A stretch of DNA of 14,964 nt. Source: an uncultured bacterium. GTDB taxonomy: Bacteria > Bacillota > Clostridia > Lachnospirales > Lachnospiraceae. Under the pieces are notes generated by a model that was not told the DNA's origin, searched no databases, and was given only the letters and a program-made list of their open reading frames with translations. Positions 1 to 7,528 of the stretch are shown piece after piece. Within the stretch, counting starts at the first letter, position 1. Each line of letters begins with the position of its first letter. The stretch covers positions 1-14,964 of the forward strand of contig CAJMON010000072.1 of NCBI GenBank assembly GCA_905214955.1, written 5' to 3'. Made by a program: the position numbers and the translations under genes.

Positions 1-2174
1 TCGAATACATTTTTTCCATAGGGGAATGCAATACTGTCGGATTCACTGAGTCCCTGTTTGATCTCGATATACGTAGAATACAGGGTCTTTCCTGTTTTTA
101 CATATTGTTTTTCCAGCTTATTTCCGGCTCCTGCCTTGTATACATAACTCTGGCCATTTTCAGAACGTACATAGCGTTTGTCCAGATAAATGCTGCTGCT
201 ATTGTCTTCTCCCTGATTGGTTTCGATGGTCAGATCTGCCCATTCATTGTTGCTTAAACCTTCTGCATCATCAATATAAGCCAGGAACGGATAATAGGAT
301 ACGTTGGGATTGCTGTCACCGCCAAAGTAATAATAGTCGGAATTATCTGCCGGATATTCAGAAATCTCCGTAATCTCCGCAGTAAATCCGGTATAGGACT
401 CCCCTGCTGTTCCGGTAATGGTGCTCCCCACCTGAATCTCCGACAGCATCAGTTCACTGATGGTTCCCTTTACATACATACCGGAATCACTGGTCACGGT
501 AATAAAGGGATCACCGTTGGAAGTTCCAGTATCCGGATCTCCCACGGATTTAACGATTCCATTCAGAGTCGCTTTTACCGTTGCATCGGAAAGCTTCCGT
601 TCTGCCTGGGTCACATCCAGATCCGCTTTCCGCAGATCCAGCTCCAGACCGCGAATCTCTTCTTTTTTGGTGTTGATGGCTTCTTTTAATTCAGAAACCG
701 TATAGCTGTTACCGTCTCCGTCATCCGGCCAGTAGGAACCATCCCAGTCATCGGTATCTGTCTCGGTTTCTGTTTCCGTCTCGGTTTCTGTTTCCGTGGG
801 ATCATCAATCTTTTCGTTTCTCTTTTTTAAACCCTCACTGGTAAACTCCCAGCTGTCTGCCGGTGTATAGGCGGTATCGTTTTTCTTTGTCCCGTTGATC
901 TGAATGCCTTTCACAAAACCGCTGTTGATGTCATCACCTTCCCGGATCTCCAGCACCACATAGCTGCCCGTGCCGTCTTTGCGGAATCCGCCGCCTTCTT
1001 TTGTGGTACCGTCAGCGGTAAAGCCTAATACCATATTCATGAAAGAGGCCTTTACCACAGCACCGTCCTTGCAGAAAAATACGTACGGATCCTCTTTGGT
1101 TCCCTCTCCTTTGTAAGGTTTGGTCTTATAGATCAACTTCTTATGCGCCTTGATCTTCCCAAGAGGAGAGGTCTCGGGCTGAGTTTCCGTTTCTGTTTCT
1201 GTTTCCGTTTCTGTTTCTGTCTCCGTTTCCGACTCGGTCTGCTTGGTCTCCGGTGTTTCCGTCTCAGGCCTCTCGGTTTCGGTCTGCTTGGTCTCTGGTG
1301 TATCTGTCTCCGTCTGGGGCGGTTCTGTCTCCGTCTCTGTCGGCGCTTCTGTCTCTGTCGGTGCTTCCGTCTCTGTCGGCGGCTCCGTCTCTGCAGGGGT
1401 CGGTGGTTCTGTCTCCGCAGGGGTGGGTGGTTCCGTCTCCGAAGGGGTCGGTGGTTCTGTCTCTGCAGGAGTGGGTGGTTCCGTTTCATTGGGCGTTGGA
1501 TCGCTGTTTCCGGTATCCGGCGGATTGGTTTCACCTGGCGTTGGATCGTCATTTCCTGTCTCTGCCTGAGGTGCTTCCGCCTGAAGGGTCTCAGCAGCAT
1601 TTTCTGAAACTCCGTCTGTTTCTCCGGAAATGGTCTCCCCTTCTGCTGTCTCCTGGGAAGACGTCCTTGCCGTCACTTCATTTGTCACCAGCATCGCAGA
1701 CAGACCTGCACTCACTTCTTCTGCATTGTCATCTTCTGATAACCGACTGCTGCTTCCGACATCCACCGGATCTGCCACAGGCGTAATTTTCTGAAGTTTT
1801 GCAAGCTCTTCCTTTGCTGATAAAAGCTCCAGTTCAGTAGTTTTTCTTCCAAGCTGGGCACTTTCCAGATTCAGTTCCAGAAGGGTGGCGTCATAGGTCA
1901 TCAGTACATCGCCGATCTTTACTCTGTCTCCTTCTTTTACATTGATCTGGGAAATCATTTTATCATTGTCAAGCTGAACTTCCTGCACCGCATTGGAAGT
2001 GATGGTGCCGGAAGAGGTGGTCTCGGAATTCCACCAGCCAAGATTTAAATATGCCACAGGCGTCACATCCACCGGAGTGGTATTTCCTTTTACCAGGCGG
2101 TATGCACCGTAGCCGCCTCCGCACACAAGTGCCCCCACCAGAAGTCCAATCAGAATGATCTTTCTCTTCTTCAT
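1..2174 (-). CDS. HlyD/MacA-like membrane-fusion adaptor with large Pro/Thr/Glu-rich insertion (3' end cut by window)
   Basis: An open frame of 724 codons runs without a stop to the left edge, so the C-terminus is missing. It is probably only a short piece, because the last visible residues (SIAFPYGK) match the near-C-terminal SD-x-IAFP region of the neighbouring adaptor. The start is ATG at 2174, with GGAGGG six bases upstream inside the ATPase gene and an ATGA overlap with the ATPase stop, suggesting translational coupling. Residues about 5-25 form a single N-terminal membrane anchor after KKRK. Residues about 50-80 are the first lipoyl half (VKEGDRVKVGDVLMTYD) and about 80-122 a helix. About 125-490 is a large insertion: acidic linker, octapeptide and TE repeats, a compact module at about 339-458, then more TE repeats. 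The second hairpin helix (SELKEAINTKKEEIRGLELD) follows, then the second lipoyl half (ATLNGIVKSV) and a beta-barrel. Such proteins link an inner-membrane ABC permease to the outside; here it would act on the cell surface. The family is confident; the exported substrate is unknown. Confidence 0.9.
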   Translation of the reverse strand, partial: MKKRKIILIGLLVGALVCGGGYGAYRLVKGNTTPVDVTPVAYLNLGWWNSETTSSGTITSNAVQEVQLDNDKMISQINVKEGDRVKIGDVLMTYDATLLELNLESAQLGRKTTELELLSAKEELAKLQKITPVADPVDVGSSSRLSEDDNAEEVSAGLSAMLVTNEVTARTSSQETAEGETISGETDGVSENAAETLQAEAPQAETGNDDPTPGETNPPDTGNSDPTPNETEPPTPAETEPPTPSETEPPTPAETEPPTPAETEPPTETEAPTETEAPTETETEPPQTETDTPETKQTETERPETETPETKQTESETETETETETETETETQPETSPLGKIKAHKKLIYKTKPYKGEGTKEDPYVFFCKDGAVVKASFMNMVLGFTADGTTKEGGGFRKDGTGSYVVLEIREGDDINSGFVKGIQINGTKKNDTAYTPADSWEFTSEGLKKRNEKIDDPTETETETETETETDTDDWDGSYWPDDGDGNSYTVSELKEAINTKKEEIRGLELDLRKADLDVTQAERKLSDATVKATLNGIVKSVGDPDTGTSNGDPFITVTSDSGMYVKGTISELMLSEIQVGSTITGTAGESYTGFTAEITEISEYPADNSDYYYFGGDSNPNVSYYPFLAYIDDAEGLSNNEWADLTIETNQGEDNSSSIYLDKRYVRSENGQSYVYKAGAGNKLEKQYVKTGKTLYSTYIEIKQGLSESDSIAFPYGKNVF
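759..797 (-). repeat. Thr-Glu dipeptide array, C-terminal side of the adaptor insertion
   Basis: Thirteen codons alternate Thr and Glu in the frame of the second adaptor. The DNA contains a perfect tandem duplication of 18 bases (761-778 and 779-796). It lies just before a DDWDGSYWPDDGDG stretch that leads into the second hairpin helix. All units are multiples of three, so copy-number change would alter linker length without breaking the frame. Confidence 0.85.
1182..1229 (-). repeat. Thr-Glu dipeptide array, N-terminal side of the inserted module
   Basis: Eight consecutive Glu-Thr pairs (16 codons) are read in the adaptor frame, built from a degenerate hexanucleotide (plus strand: ttc/ctc alternating with cgt/tgt). 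It joins the Pro-rich repeats to the compact module that starts near residue 339. This is coding low-complexity DNA, not a non-coding satellite. Confidence 0.85.
1380..1499 (-). repeat. Five tandem 24-base units encoding PTP(N/A/S)ETEP
   Basis: Five contiguous octapeptides, in protein order with N, A, S, A, A at the variable position, occupy exactly 120 bases. They continue into PTETEA, PTETEA and PTETETEP variants towards 1330. Units differ mainly at synonymous third positions (Glu GAA/GAG, Thr ACA/ACG, Pro CCC/CCG/CCA/CCT). The composition resembles the Pro/Thr-rich stalks of Gram-positive surface proteins, so a wall-spanning extended linker is the natural reading (inference). Confidence 0.9.
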
Positions 2175-2860
2175 GCTGTTCCCTCCTGTCTGGGTCTTTC
2201 TGAAATCTCACCATCAAAAATATCCACAATCCGCTTGGCATGCTGTGCCACTCCACTGTCATGGGTAATCATAATCACGGTCACCCCTTCTGCATTCAGC
2301 TGTTCAAAAAGCTCCAGCACCTGTTTGCTGGACTTAGAATCCAGTGCTCCAGTAGGCTCATCTGCCAGAAGAATTTTGGGATTATTAACCATGGCTCTGG
2401 CAATAGCCACACGCTGTTTCTGTCCTCCGGAAAGCTGGTTTGGCTGGAAATGCAGTCTGTCGGAAAGTCCTACTTTTGTCAGGGCTGCCTCTGCCCGGCG
2501 CATCCGCTCTTTTCTTGCCACCTTCGCATAAATCAGGGGCAGCGCCACATTTTCAATCGCAGTTTCCTTTGGCAGCAGCTGGAAAGTCTGGAAAACGAAT
2601 CCCAGATTGTACAACCGCACATCTGCCATTTTTGATTCTTTTAATTTCAGCATATCCTGCCCGTTCAGCACAAAGCTTCCTTTTGTCGGCTTGTCCAGAC
2701 ACCCGATAATGTTCATCAGCGTGGACTTTCCTGAACCGGAAGGCCCCATGATTGCCAGGTACTCTCCCTGATCCACATGAAGGTTAATGTCTTTCAGTAC
2801 CGGAACGACCATGCTTCCCTGTATATAATCCTTGTAAATATGATCTAATTCCAGTAACAA
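2171..2860 (-). CDS. ABC transporter ATP-binding protein, MacB/LolD type
   Basis: A 229-residue nucleotide-binding subunit energising the export system formed with the adjacent adaptors. Walker A is GPSGSGKST (39-47), the Q-loop is Q91, the signature is LSGGQKQR (143-150), Walker B is ILLADEPTGALD (163-174) and the switch histidine is in MITH (H200). Length and the LADEPTGALD style match the MacB/LolD/FtsE class, which works with FtsX-like permeases. The start is a TTG at 2860 that directly follows the upstream adaptor's TAA; GGGAGGG lies seven bases upstream of it, and MLLELDHIYKDY is a normal N-terminus for this family, so TTG is preferred. The stop overlaps the next start (ATGA at 2171-2174). 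No permease is visible; it is expected beyond the left edge. Confidence 0.95.
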   Translation of the reverse strand: MLLELDHIYKDYIQGSMVVPVLKDINLHVDQGEYLAIMGPSGSGKSTLMNIIGCLDKPTKGSFVLNGQDMLKLKESKMADVRLYNLGFVFQTFQLLPKETAIENVALPLIYAKVARKERMRRAEAALTKVGLSDRLHFQPNQLSGGQKQRVAIARAMVNNPKILLADEPTGALDSKSSKQVLELFEQLNAEGVTVIMITHDSGVAQHAKRIVDIFDGEISERPRQEGTA

Positions 2861-4321
2861 TTAGGCTCCCTCCCCGTCTGCACTCACCGGTGCGCTGCCG
2901 TCTCCGATATTCTCTGTATAGTCTTCAATATCTAACAGCGGATCTCCGGAATTGTCGGTGCCTTCTTCGGTATCTGTCTCATCATCCACGATGCCGTAGG
3001 TCTCTGTCTCAAAGTCTTCTGTCTCTTCCGTATCCCAGGTATCTCCAGTACCCTCTGTCCAATCAGAAACATCCAGATCATCAAAGCTGTCTGAGTCACT
3101 GTTGGAAACATTATAATATCCGCTCATCTGATCTACGTTCTTTTCTGCATCGTCTCCCTCTTTGATGTATTCATTGGGGAATGCAATGTAATCATCTGCT
3201 GTCAGGCCATCTAAAATCTCATATTTCTCTTGGTCTGCATCATACTCTCCCAGGGTGACTTTTCGTTTCTCGATCTTATCCTTGCTATTAGCTGCCCATA
3301 CATAGGGATCTCCGTCATCCTGTACAATATAGTAGCTGCTTAACCACATGCCGCTCTTCTGGTCTGCCTGTCCGTAATCCATCTCAAGATAAACATGCTG
3401 ACCCATGATCAGTCCGTCAATGCTGTCCAGTTCCACATAGAAAGGATAGTTGCTGGACTGAGTGGAAGAGTCGGAAGATCCTCCATAGTAGTAGCTGTTG
3501 TTACTGTTGCTGATGGGATTATCTGTATCAATCTCGGAAATGGTTCCCTTCCAGATCTGATCCTCATTCACACGGGAATGCACGATCACGGAAGCGCCCA
3601 CCATAATACTGCTTCTGTTCTGCTCATTTAAAGTACCTTTGATCCGGTACTGTCCCACTGCCACAATGGTCACCAGATAATTGTTCTCATCGGATGACAT
3701 GGCGCTGCTGGAATTGTCTGAATCATTGATCGTCTTTACCACACCTGCCAGCTCGCTGGTTACCGTGGCATTATCAATGCTTTTCTGCAGATTCTGATTT
3801 TCTACCTGCTGCTTCTGAAGGTCATACTGAGCTTTTTTCAGACTGTTCTGTACGGTCTGAATCTGGGTGTTATAATCCAGCTGGTCGTCTGCTGAGGCCT
3901 TTGCCTTGTCTGCCTGCAGGGTCTTGATCTGATTGTTGTAATTCTCAATGTCTCCGTTGTACCGGTCTACTTCAATCTGTCCCTCAATCAGGCTCTCTTC
4001 TGCATCGGTGGTATCATAAGAAAACAGCTTGTCTCCGACTTTGACCTCATCGCCTTCTTTGACATACCATTCTTTGACTTTTTTGTCTGAACCGTTCTCT
4101 ACATTCCAGGTCTTCTGCGGTTCTACCACTCCTGCAAACCGCTGGATCACTCCTGTGCTGCTGACTCCTGTGAGCGTGGCAACAGAATCTGTAAATACGG
4201 TGTCACTGCCTGCGTCCGTATTCTGGTTCTGATTTCGGATAAACCATATAATAAAGCCTACCGCTGCTGCCAGCAGAAGAAGGAGAAATACAATCAGAAA
4301 ACCTTTCTTTTTTCTTTTCAT
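2861..4321 (-). CDS. HlyD/MacA-like membrane-fusion adaptor with long acidic C-terminal tail
   Basis: First gene of the export operon, 486 residues. The start chosen is ATG at 4321 (MKRKKKGF), with GGAGG eight bases upstream; a GTG at 4336 is in frame but lies upstream of and includes that ribosome site, so it is rejected. Residues 7-28 are a membrane anchor after a basic KRKKK. Residues about 70-105 are the first lipoyl half (YVKEGDEVKVGDKLFSYD), about 108-175 a Gln/Asn/Lys-rich coiled-coil hairpin, and about 180-200 the second lipoyl half (SELAGVVKTI). About 200-315 is a beta-barrel interrupted by an Asn/Ser/Tyr/Gly-rich loop (about 268-290). From about 400 to the end there is an acidic Asp/Glu/Thr/Ser tail. 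The role is to couple the ABC transporter to extracellular or wall-side partners; the substrate is unknown. The family is well supported by the lipoyl-hairpin-barrel order. Confidence 0.92.
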   Translation of the reverse strand: MKRKKKGFLIVFLLLLLAAAVGFIIWFIRNQNQNTDAGSDTVFTDSVATLTGVSSTGVIQRFAGVVEPQKTWNVENGSDKKVKEWYVKEGDEVKVGDKLFSYDTTDAEESLIEGQIEVDRYNGDIENYNNQIKTLQADKAKASADDQLDYNTQIQTVQNSLKKAQYDLQKQQVENQNLQKSIDNATVTSELAGVVKTINDSDNSSSAMSSDENNYLVTIVAVGQYRIKGTLNEQNRSSIMVGASVIVHSRVNEDQIWKGTISEIDTDNPISNSNNSYYYGGSSDSSTQSSNYPFYVELDSIDGLIMGQHVYLEMDYGQADQKSGMWLSSYYIVQDDGDPYVWAANSKDKIEKRKVTLGEYDADQEKYEILDGLTADDYIAFPNEYIKEGDDAEKNVDQMSGYYNVSNSDSDSFDDLDVSDWTEGTGDTWDTEETEDFETETYGIVDDETDTEEGTDNSGDPLLDIEDYTENIGDGSAPVSADGEGA

Positions 4322-4357
4322 GCCGTGATCCTCCACACTGTTATTTGTTCGTTTCTC

Positions 4358-4386
4358 ATTATAGCACGCCCCTGTTTTTGTGCCTA
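4358..4386 (-). promoter_or_regulatory. Promoter of the export operon
   Basis: Read on the minus strand: -35 TAGGCA (4381-4386), a 17-base spacer, and a perfect -10 TATAAT (4358-4363) preceded by TGC, an extended -10 feature. Transcription would start near 4351, giving a leader of about 30 bases before the ATG at 4321. Confidence 0.8.
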
Positions 4387-4390
4387 CTTA

Positions 4391-4410
4391 AATTTTCTTT
4401 ATTTTTCTTT
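4391..4410. promoter_or_regulatory. Tandem 10-base direct repeat just upstream of the export-operon -35 box (possible operator)
   Basis: On the plus strand, aattttcttt is followed immediately by atttttcttt (9 of 10 identical). It is framed by an inverted CTTAAA/TTTAAG pair (4387-4392 and 4408-4413). Direct repeats at a one-helical-turn period next to a -35 box are typical of OmpR-family response-regulator sites, but the DNA is simple and A/T-rich, so chance is a real alternative. No regulator gene is visible nearby. Confidence 0.3.
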
Positions 4411-4447
4411 AAGATTCTGCGCCTCTTCTTCCCGATTTTCCCATACA

Positions 4448-4476
4448 TTGACAACTTTCTTTTTTTCATATAAACT
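4448..4476 (+). promoter_or_regulatory. Promoter of the lipoprotein gene
   Basis: A perfect -35 TTGACA lies at 4448-4453. Seventeen bases later is TAAACT (4471-4476); an overlapping TATAAA (4469-4474) gives a 15-base spacer. Either serves as a -10 region. The ribosome site AGGAGGGAGG follows at about 4487-4496, so the leader is very short. It is divergent from the export-operon promoter. Confidence 0.75.
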
Positions 4477-4499
4477 AGAGCGTAACAGGAGGGAGGCAT

Positions 4500-5600
4500 A
4501 TGAAACTATCTTACCAAAAGGCCTTTTGTGTATTTGTACTGTTTTTTACCGTTTTTTTTCTCACCGGATGCCACAGCAGCAAAGCAGAAAAAGCCGTTAT
4601 TTCTGAACTGGAACTGATCAAGCAGCTGGATGAAGAAACCATCCGCTCTTTTATTTCTTATGAAGATATGATGAGCTCTGATGCAAAGACCAGCAGCATT
4701 GGCGAAGAGACTACGGAAGCTGTCCAGCTGTTTTTTAAACATTTTGATTACCGGATTCTCTCCAGCTCCACATCCAAGGAGCAGGCATCCGTAAAGGTCC
4801 GGCTCACCAACCTGGATATGAAGTCTTTAGCCCACGATCTGTGCCTGTCCCTTTCTGCGCGCAGTGCCGATCCAAGAACCAGTGTCCCTGCCCTGACCAT
4901 GCGGGATTATTTTTCTCTCCTTGGCAGTGTTTTAAAAACTCATACATACAAGATTATTTCTTCCGATACCACCATCGAACTTGCCAAGCTTTCTGACGAC
5001 AGCTGGAGCATTCAGAATACCTCTGACCTGGAAGACGCCCTGGTGGGTGGATTTATTACGTACTTAAAGGACAAAGATCTGGTAAGTCCGGAGGAGATCG
5101 TTCCCCTTACCTTTGACTGTTTTCTGAAATTTACCCCTGCAGACTGGATCAGCTATCTGAACATGGATGACATTTTTCAGACTGGAAGTTCCCTTTCTTC
5201 CTCCTTAGATCAGGAAGTAGCTTCCCAGATTTCCCGGTATTTCCGTTATCAGATCGTTTCTTCTTCCATTGACGGAAATCATGCCACAGTCATTGTCACC
5301 GTCACCAGCCTGAATCTGGAAAGCATTCTGGAAGATTACCGGCAGAAGCTTCTATCTTACGCTTCTACCACTGAGGCCATCCGTGCCACCGACCAGGAGC
5401 TTGCGGAAAAGACTGCCCAGCTTCTTCTCACCAGCTTAAAAGCCAACGATGCTACCTCTTCCCAGAATATCGAAGTCCATCTGGTGAACAACGGTTTTTC
5501 CTGGAGTGTCCAGTTAGACGAGACCTTTACCGACGCAGTCCTTGGGAATTCTGCCAAAGCCGCAGCCGCCCTTACTGGTGAAACAGAAACCGAAGTTTAA
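4500..5600 (+). CDS. Lipoprotein of unknown function with an internal duplication
   Basis: 366 residues, start ATG at 4500 behind a strong AGGAGGGAGG. The N-terminus is a lipoprotein signal: K-containing head, Phe/Val-rich core (about 8-21) and lipobox LTGC with the modified Cys at 24, so the mature protein should be membrane-anchored outside the cell. The mature part shows two related halves, about 54-185 and about 221-350. Matching pieces are HFDYRILSSS (81-90) versus YFRYQIVSSS (247-256), KVRLTNLDMKSL versus VTVTSLNLESIL, and DDSWSIQ...LEDALVG versus FSWSVQ...FTDAVLG. The strand-plus-helix pattern ending in a W-S-V/I-Q strand resembles small NTF2-like or DUF5105-like extracellular domains, but I do not recognise the family firmly. 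It is transcribed divergently from the export operon, which may point to a shared envelope role (inference). Confidence 0.88.
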   Translation: MKLSYQKAFCVFVLFFTVFFLTGCHSSKAEKAVISELELIKQLDEETIRSFISYEDMMSSDAKTSSIGEETTEAVQLFFKHFDYRILSSSTSKEQASVKVRLTNLDMKSLAHDLCLSLSARSADPRTSVPALTMRDYFSLLGSVLKTHTYKIISSDTTIELAKLSDDSWSIQNTSDLEDALVGGFITYLKDKDLVSPEEIVPLTFDCFLKFTPADWISYLNMDDIFQTGSSLSSSLDQEVASQISRYFRYQIVSSSIDGNHATVIVTVTSLNLESILEDYRQKLLSYASTTEAIRATDQELAEKTAQLLLTSLKANDATSSQNIEVHLVNNGFSWSVQLDETFTDAVLGNSAKAAAALTGETETEV

Positions 5601-5607
5601 ACCCAAA

Positions 5608-5640
5608 AGCCCGTTCCGTTTTTCGCGGAGCGGGCTTTTT
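5608..5640. terminator. Bidirectional rho-independent terminator between convergent genes
   Basis: An 11-base-pair stem (5608-5618 with 5626-5636, containing one G-T pair), a seven-base loop, a T run at 5636-5640 and an A run at 5605-5608. It therefore works for the lipoprotein gene on the plus strand and for aspS on the minus strand, whose stop is at 5657. Confidence 0.9.
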
Positions 5641-5656
5641 CTGAATCTTCTGTTCT

Positions 5657-7477
5657 TTATTCTTCTGTTGTCTCTTCTGCTTTTTCTTCTGTCTCCGGTG
5701 CTTTCACTTCCAGATCCAGTTCTTTTAACTGTTTTTCATCTACCCGTCCCGGTGCGCCGGACATCAGGCAGGAAGCATCTTTTACCTTGGGGAATGCAAT
5801 GACTTCGCGGATGCTGTCTTCCTGTGCCATCAGCATAATCAGACGATCCAGGCCATAAGCCAGTCCTGCGTGAGGCGGAACACCGTATTTGAAAGCATCC
5901 AGCAGGAATCCGAACTGGTCGTTTGCCTGCTCTTTGGTAAATCCAAGAACCTCAAACATCTTCTCCTGAATGTCATCCTGGTGAATCCGGACGCTTCCGC
6001 CGCCGATTTCATTTCCGTTTAAGGTGATGTCGTATGCTTTTGCACGGACTGCTCCCGGATCGGTGTCGATTTTGTCTAAGTCTTCTTCCATGGGCATGGT
6101 AAACGGATGGTGCATTGCCATGAAACGGTTCTCTTCGTCAGACCACTCCAGCAGCGGGAACTCGGTGATCCACAGGAACTTGAATTCGTCCTTGTGCAGC
6201 AGTCCCATCTGTTTTGCCAGCTCCAGACGCAGAGCGCCAAGAACAGAGTACACGATCTTGTTCTTATCAGCTGCAAATAACAGCAGGTCCCCTGGCTTGC
6301 CGTCCAGTGCCTTTACAATGGCATCCAGCTCTTCCGGCTTCATAAATTTGGCAAAGGAAGATTTGTAAGTGCCGTCCGGGTTTACACACAGGTAAGCCAG
6401 TCCTTTTGCGCCATAGCCCTTTGCGAAATCTACCAGGGCATCAATCTTCTTTCTGGGCATTGCTCCCTGACCCTCGGCATTGATACCGCGGACACTTCCG
6501 CCATTTGCCAGAGCTCCGGTAAACACACCGAATCCGCAGTCTTTTACCAGTTCAGAAACATCTTTTAATTCCATACCGAAACGCACATCCGGCTTATCAG
6601 AACCAAACCGGTCCATGGCTTCCTGCCAGGTCATTCTTGGAATCGGAAGCTGGACATCCACGTTCAGCACTTCTTTGAAAATATAGGCAAGGAGACGCTC
6701 GTTCACATCAATGACATCATCGATGTCCACAAAGGACAGCTCCATATCAATCTGGGTAAACTCCGGCTGACGGTCTGCACGCAGGTCCTCATCACGGAAG
6801 CATTTTGCCAGCTGGAAATACCGGTCATAGCCTGCGCACATCAGCAGCTGCTTAAACAGCTGCGGAGACTGGGGCAGTGCATAGAAATGGCCCGGGTGAA
6901 TACGGCTGGGTACCAGGTAGTCTCTGGCACCTTCCGGTGTACTCTTAATCAGAACCGGAGTCTCGATCTCCAGGAATCCTTCCTGATCCAGGAAACGGCG
7001 CACAGCTGCTGCCACTTTACTTCTCAGGAACAGATTTTTCTGAAGCTTCGGACGGCGCAGATCCAGGTAACGGTATTTCAGACGTACTTCATCTCTGGTC
7101 TGTACGTTGTCCTCAATGTGGAATGGCGGTGTCTCAGACTCGGAAAGGATGCGAAGTCCGGTTGCACGCACTTCGATCTCACCGGTTTTCAGGTTTTCAT
7201 TTACAGCGCCGCCGCGCTTTTCCACACGTCCGGTCACTGCCAGAACGAACTCGCTGCGGATCTTTCCTGCTTTTTCAAAGCCTTCGGTTCCGATATCATT
7301 TTCGTCAAATACGATCTGAATCAGACCGGTACGGTCTCTTAAATCTACAAAAATCAGACTTCCCAGATTTCTTCTCTTCTGGGTCCAGCCCATCAGGGTG
7401 ACTTCCTGACCGATCATGTCGTTTGTGACCTCTGTACATCGGTGTGTCCGGTGAAGGCCTTTCATTGCTTCTGCCAT
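5657..7477 (-). CDS. aspS: Aspartate--tRNA ligase
   Basis: 606 residues, the usual length for the bacterial-type enzyme, which charges tRNA-Asp in the cytosol. Residues about 25-110 are the OB-fold anticodon domain (VTLMGWTQKRRNLGS...FVDLRDRTGLIQIVF). Class II motif 1 is near 155-175, and motif 2 contains FRDEDLRADRQPEFTQIDME (217-236). The bacterial GAD insertion follows at about 290-420, and motif 3 is GLAYGLDRLIMLMA near the C-terminus. Leu38 in RRNLG occupies the position that is Leu in tRNA-Asp-specific enzymes and His in characterised non-discriminating bacterial ones, so a discriminating enzyme is inferred. The C-terminus carries a Glu/Thr-rich tail. Start ATG at 7477 has AAAGGAG about eight bases upstream; MKGLHR at residue 5 is an unlikely alternative. 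It is the last gene of the operon, after a 207-base gap from hisS. Confidence 0.98.
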   Translation of the reverse strand: MAEAMKGLHRTHRCTEVTNDMIGQEVTLMGWTQKRRNLGSLIFVDLRDRTGLIQIVFDENDIGTEGFEKAGKIRSEFVLAVTGRVEKRGGAVNENLKTGEIEVRATGLRILSESETPPFHIEDNVQTRDEVRLKYRYLDLRRPKLQKNLFLRSKVAAAVRRFLDQEGFLEIETPVLIKSTPEGARDYLVPSRIHPGHFYALPQSPQLFKQLLMCAGYDRYFQLAKCFRDEDLRADRQPEFTQIDMELSFVDIDDVIDVNERLLAYIFKEVLNVDVQLPIPRMTWQEAMDRFGSDKPDVRFGMELKDVSELVKDCGFGVFTGALANGGSVRGINAEGQGAMPRKKIDALVDFAKGYGAKGLAYLCVNPDGTYKSSFAKFMKPEELDAIVKALDGKPGDLLLFAADKNKIVYSVLGALRLELAKQMGLLHKDEFKFLWITEFPLLEWSDEENRFMAMHHPFTMPMEEDLDKIDTDPGAVRAKAYDITLNGNEIGGGSVRIHQDDIQEKMFEVLGFTKEQANDQFGFLLDAFKYGVPPHAGLAYGLDRLIMLMAQEDSIREVIAFPKVKDASCLMSGAPGRVDEKQLKELDLEVKAPETEEKAEETTEE

Positions 7478-7528
7478 TTTTATCTCTCCTTTATGTCTGC
7501 TTTCTGCTGCTGTTTATTTTCTTCAACT

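Noticed and set aside
1380..1499. CRISPR-like array
   Set aside because: The 24-base units are contiguous without spacers, diverge at third codon positions and lie inside a coding frame.
1133..1607. Arg/Pro-rich and Cys/Phe/Arg-rich open frames on both strands over the repeat region
   Set aside because: They are out-of-frame readings of the low-complexity TE/PTP repeats of the second adaptor, which has an unbroken frame with a proper start and family domains on both sides.
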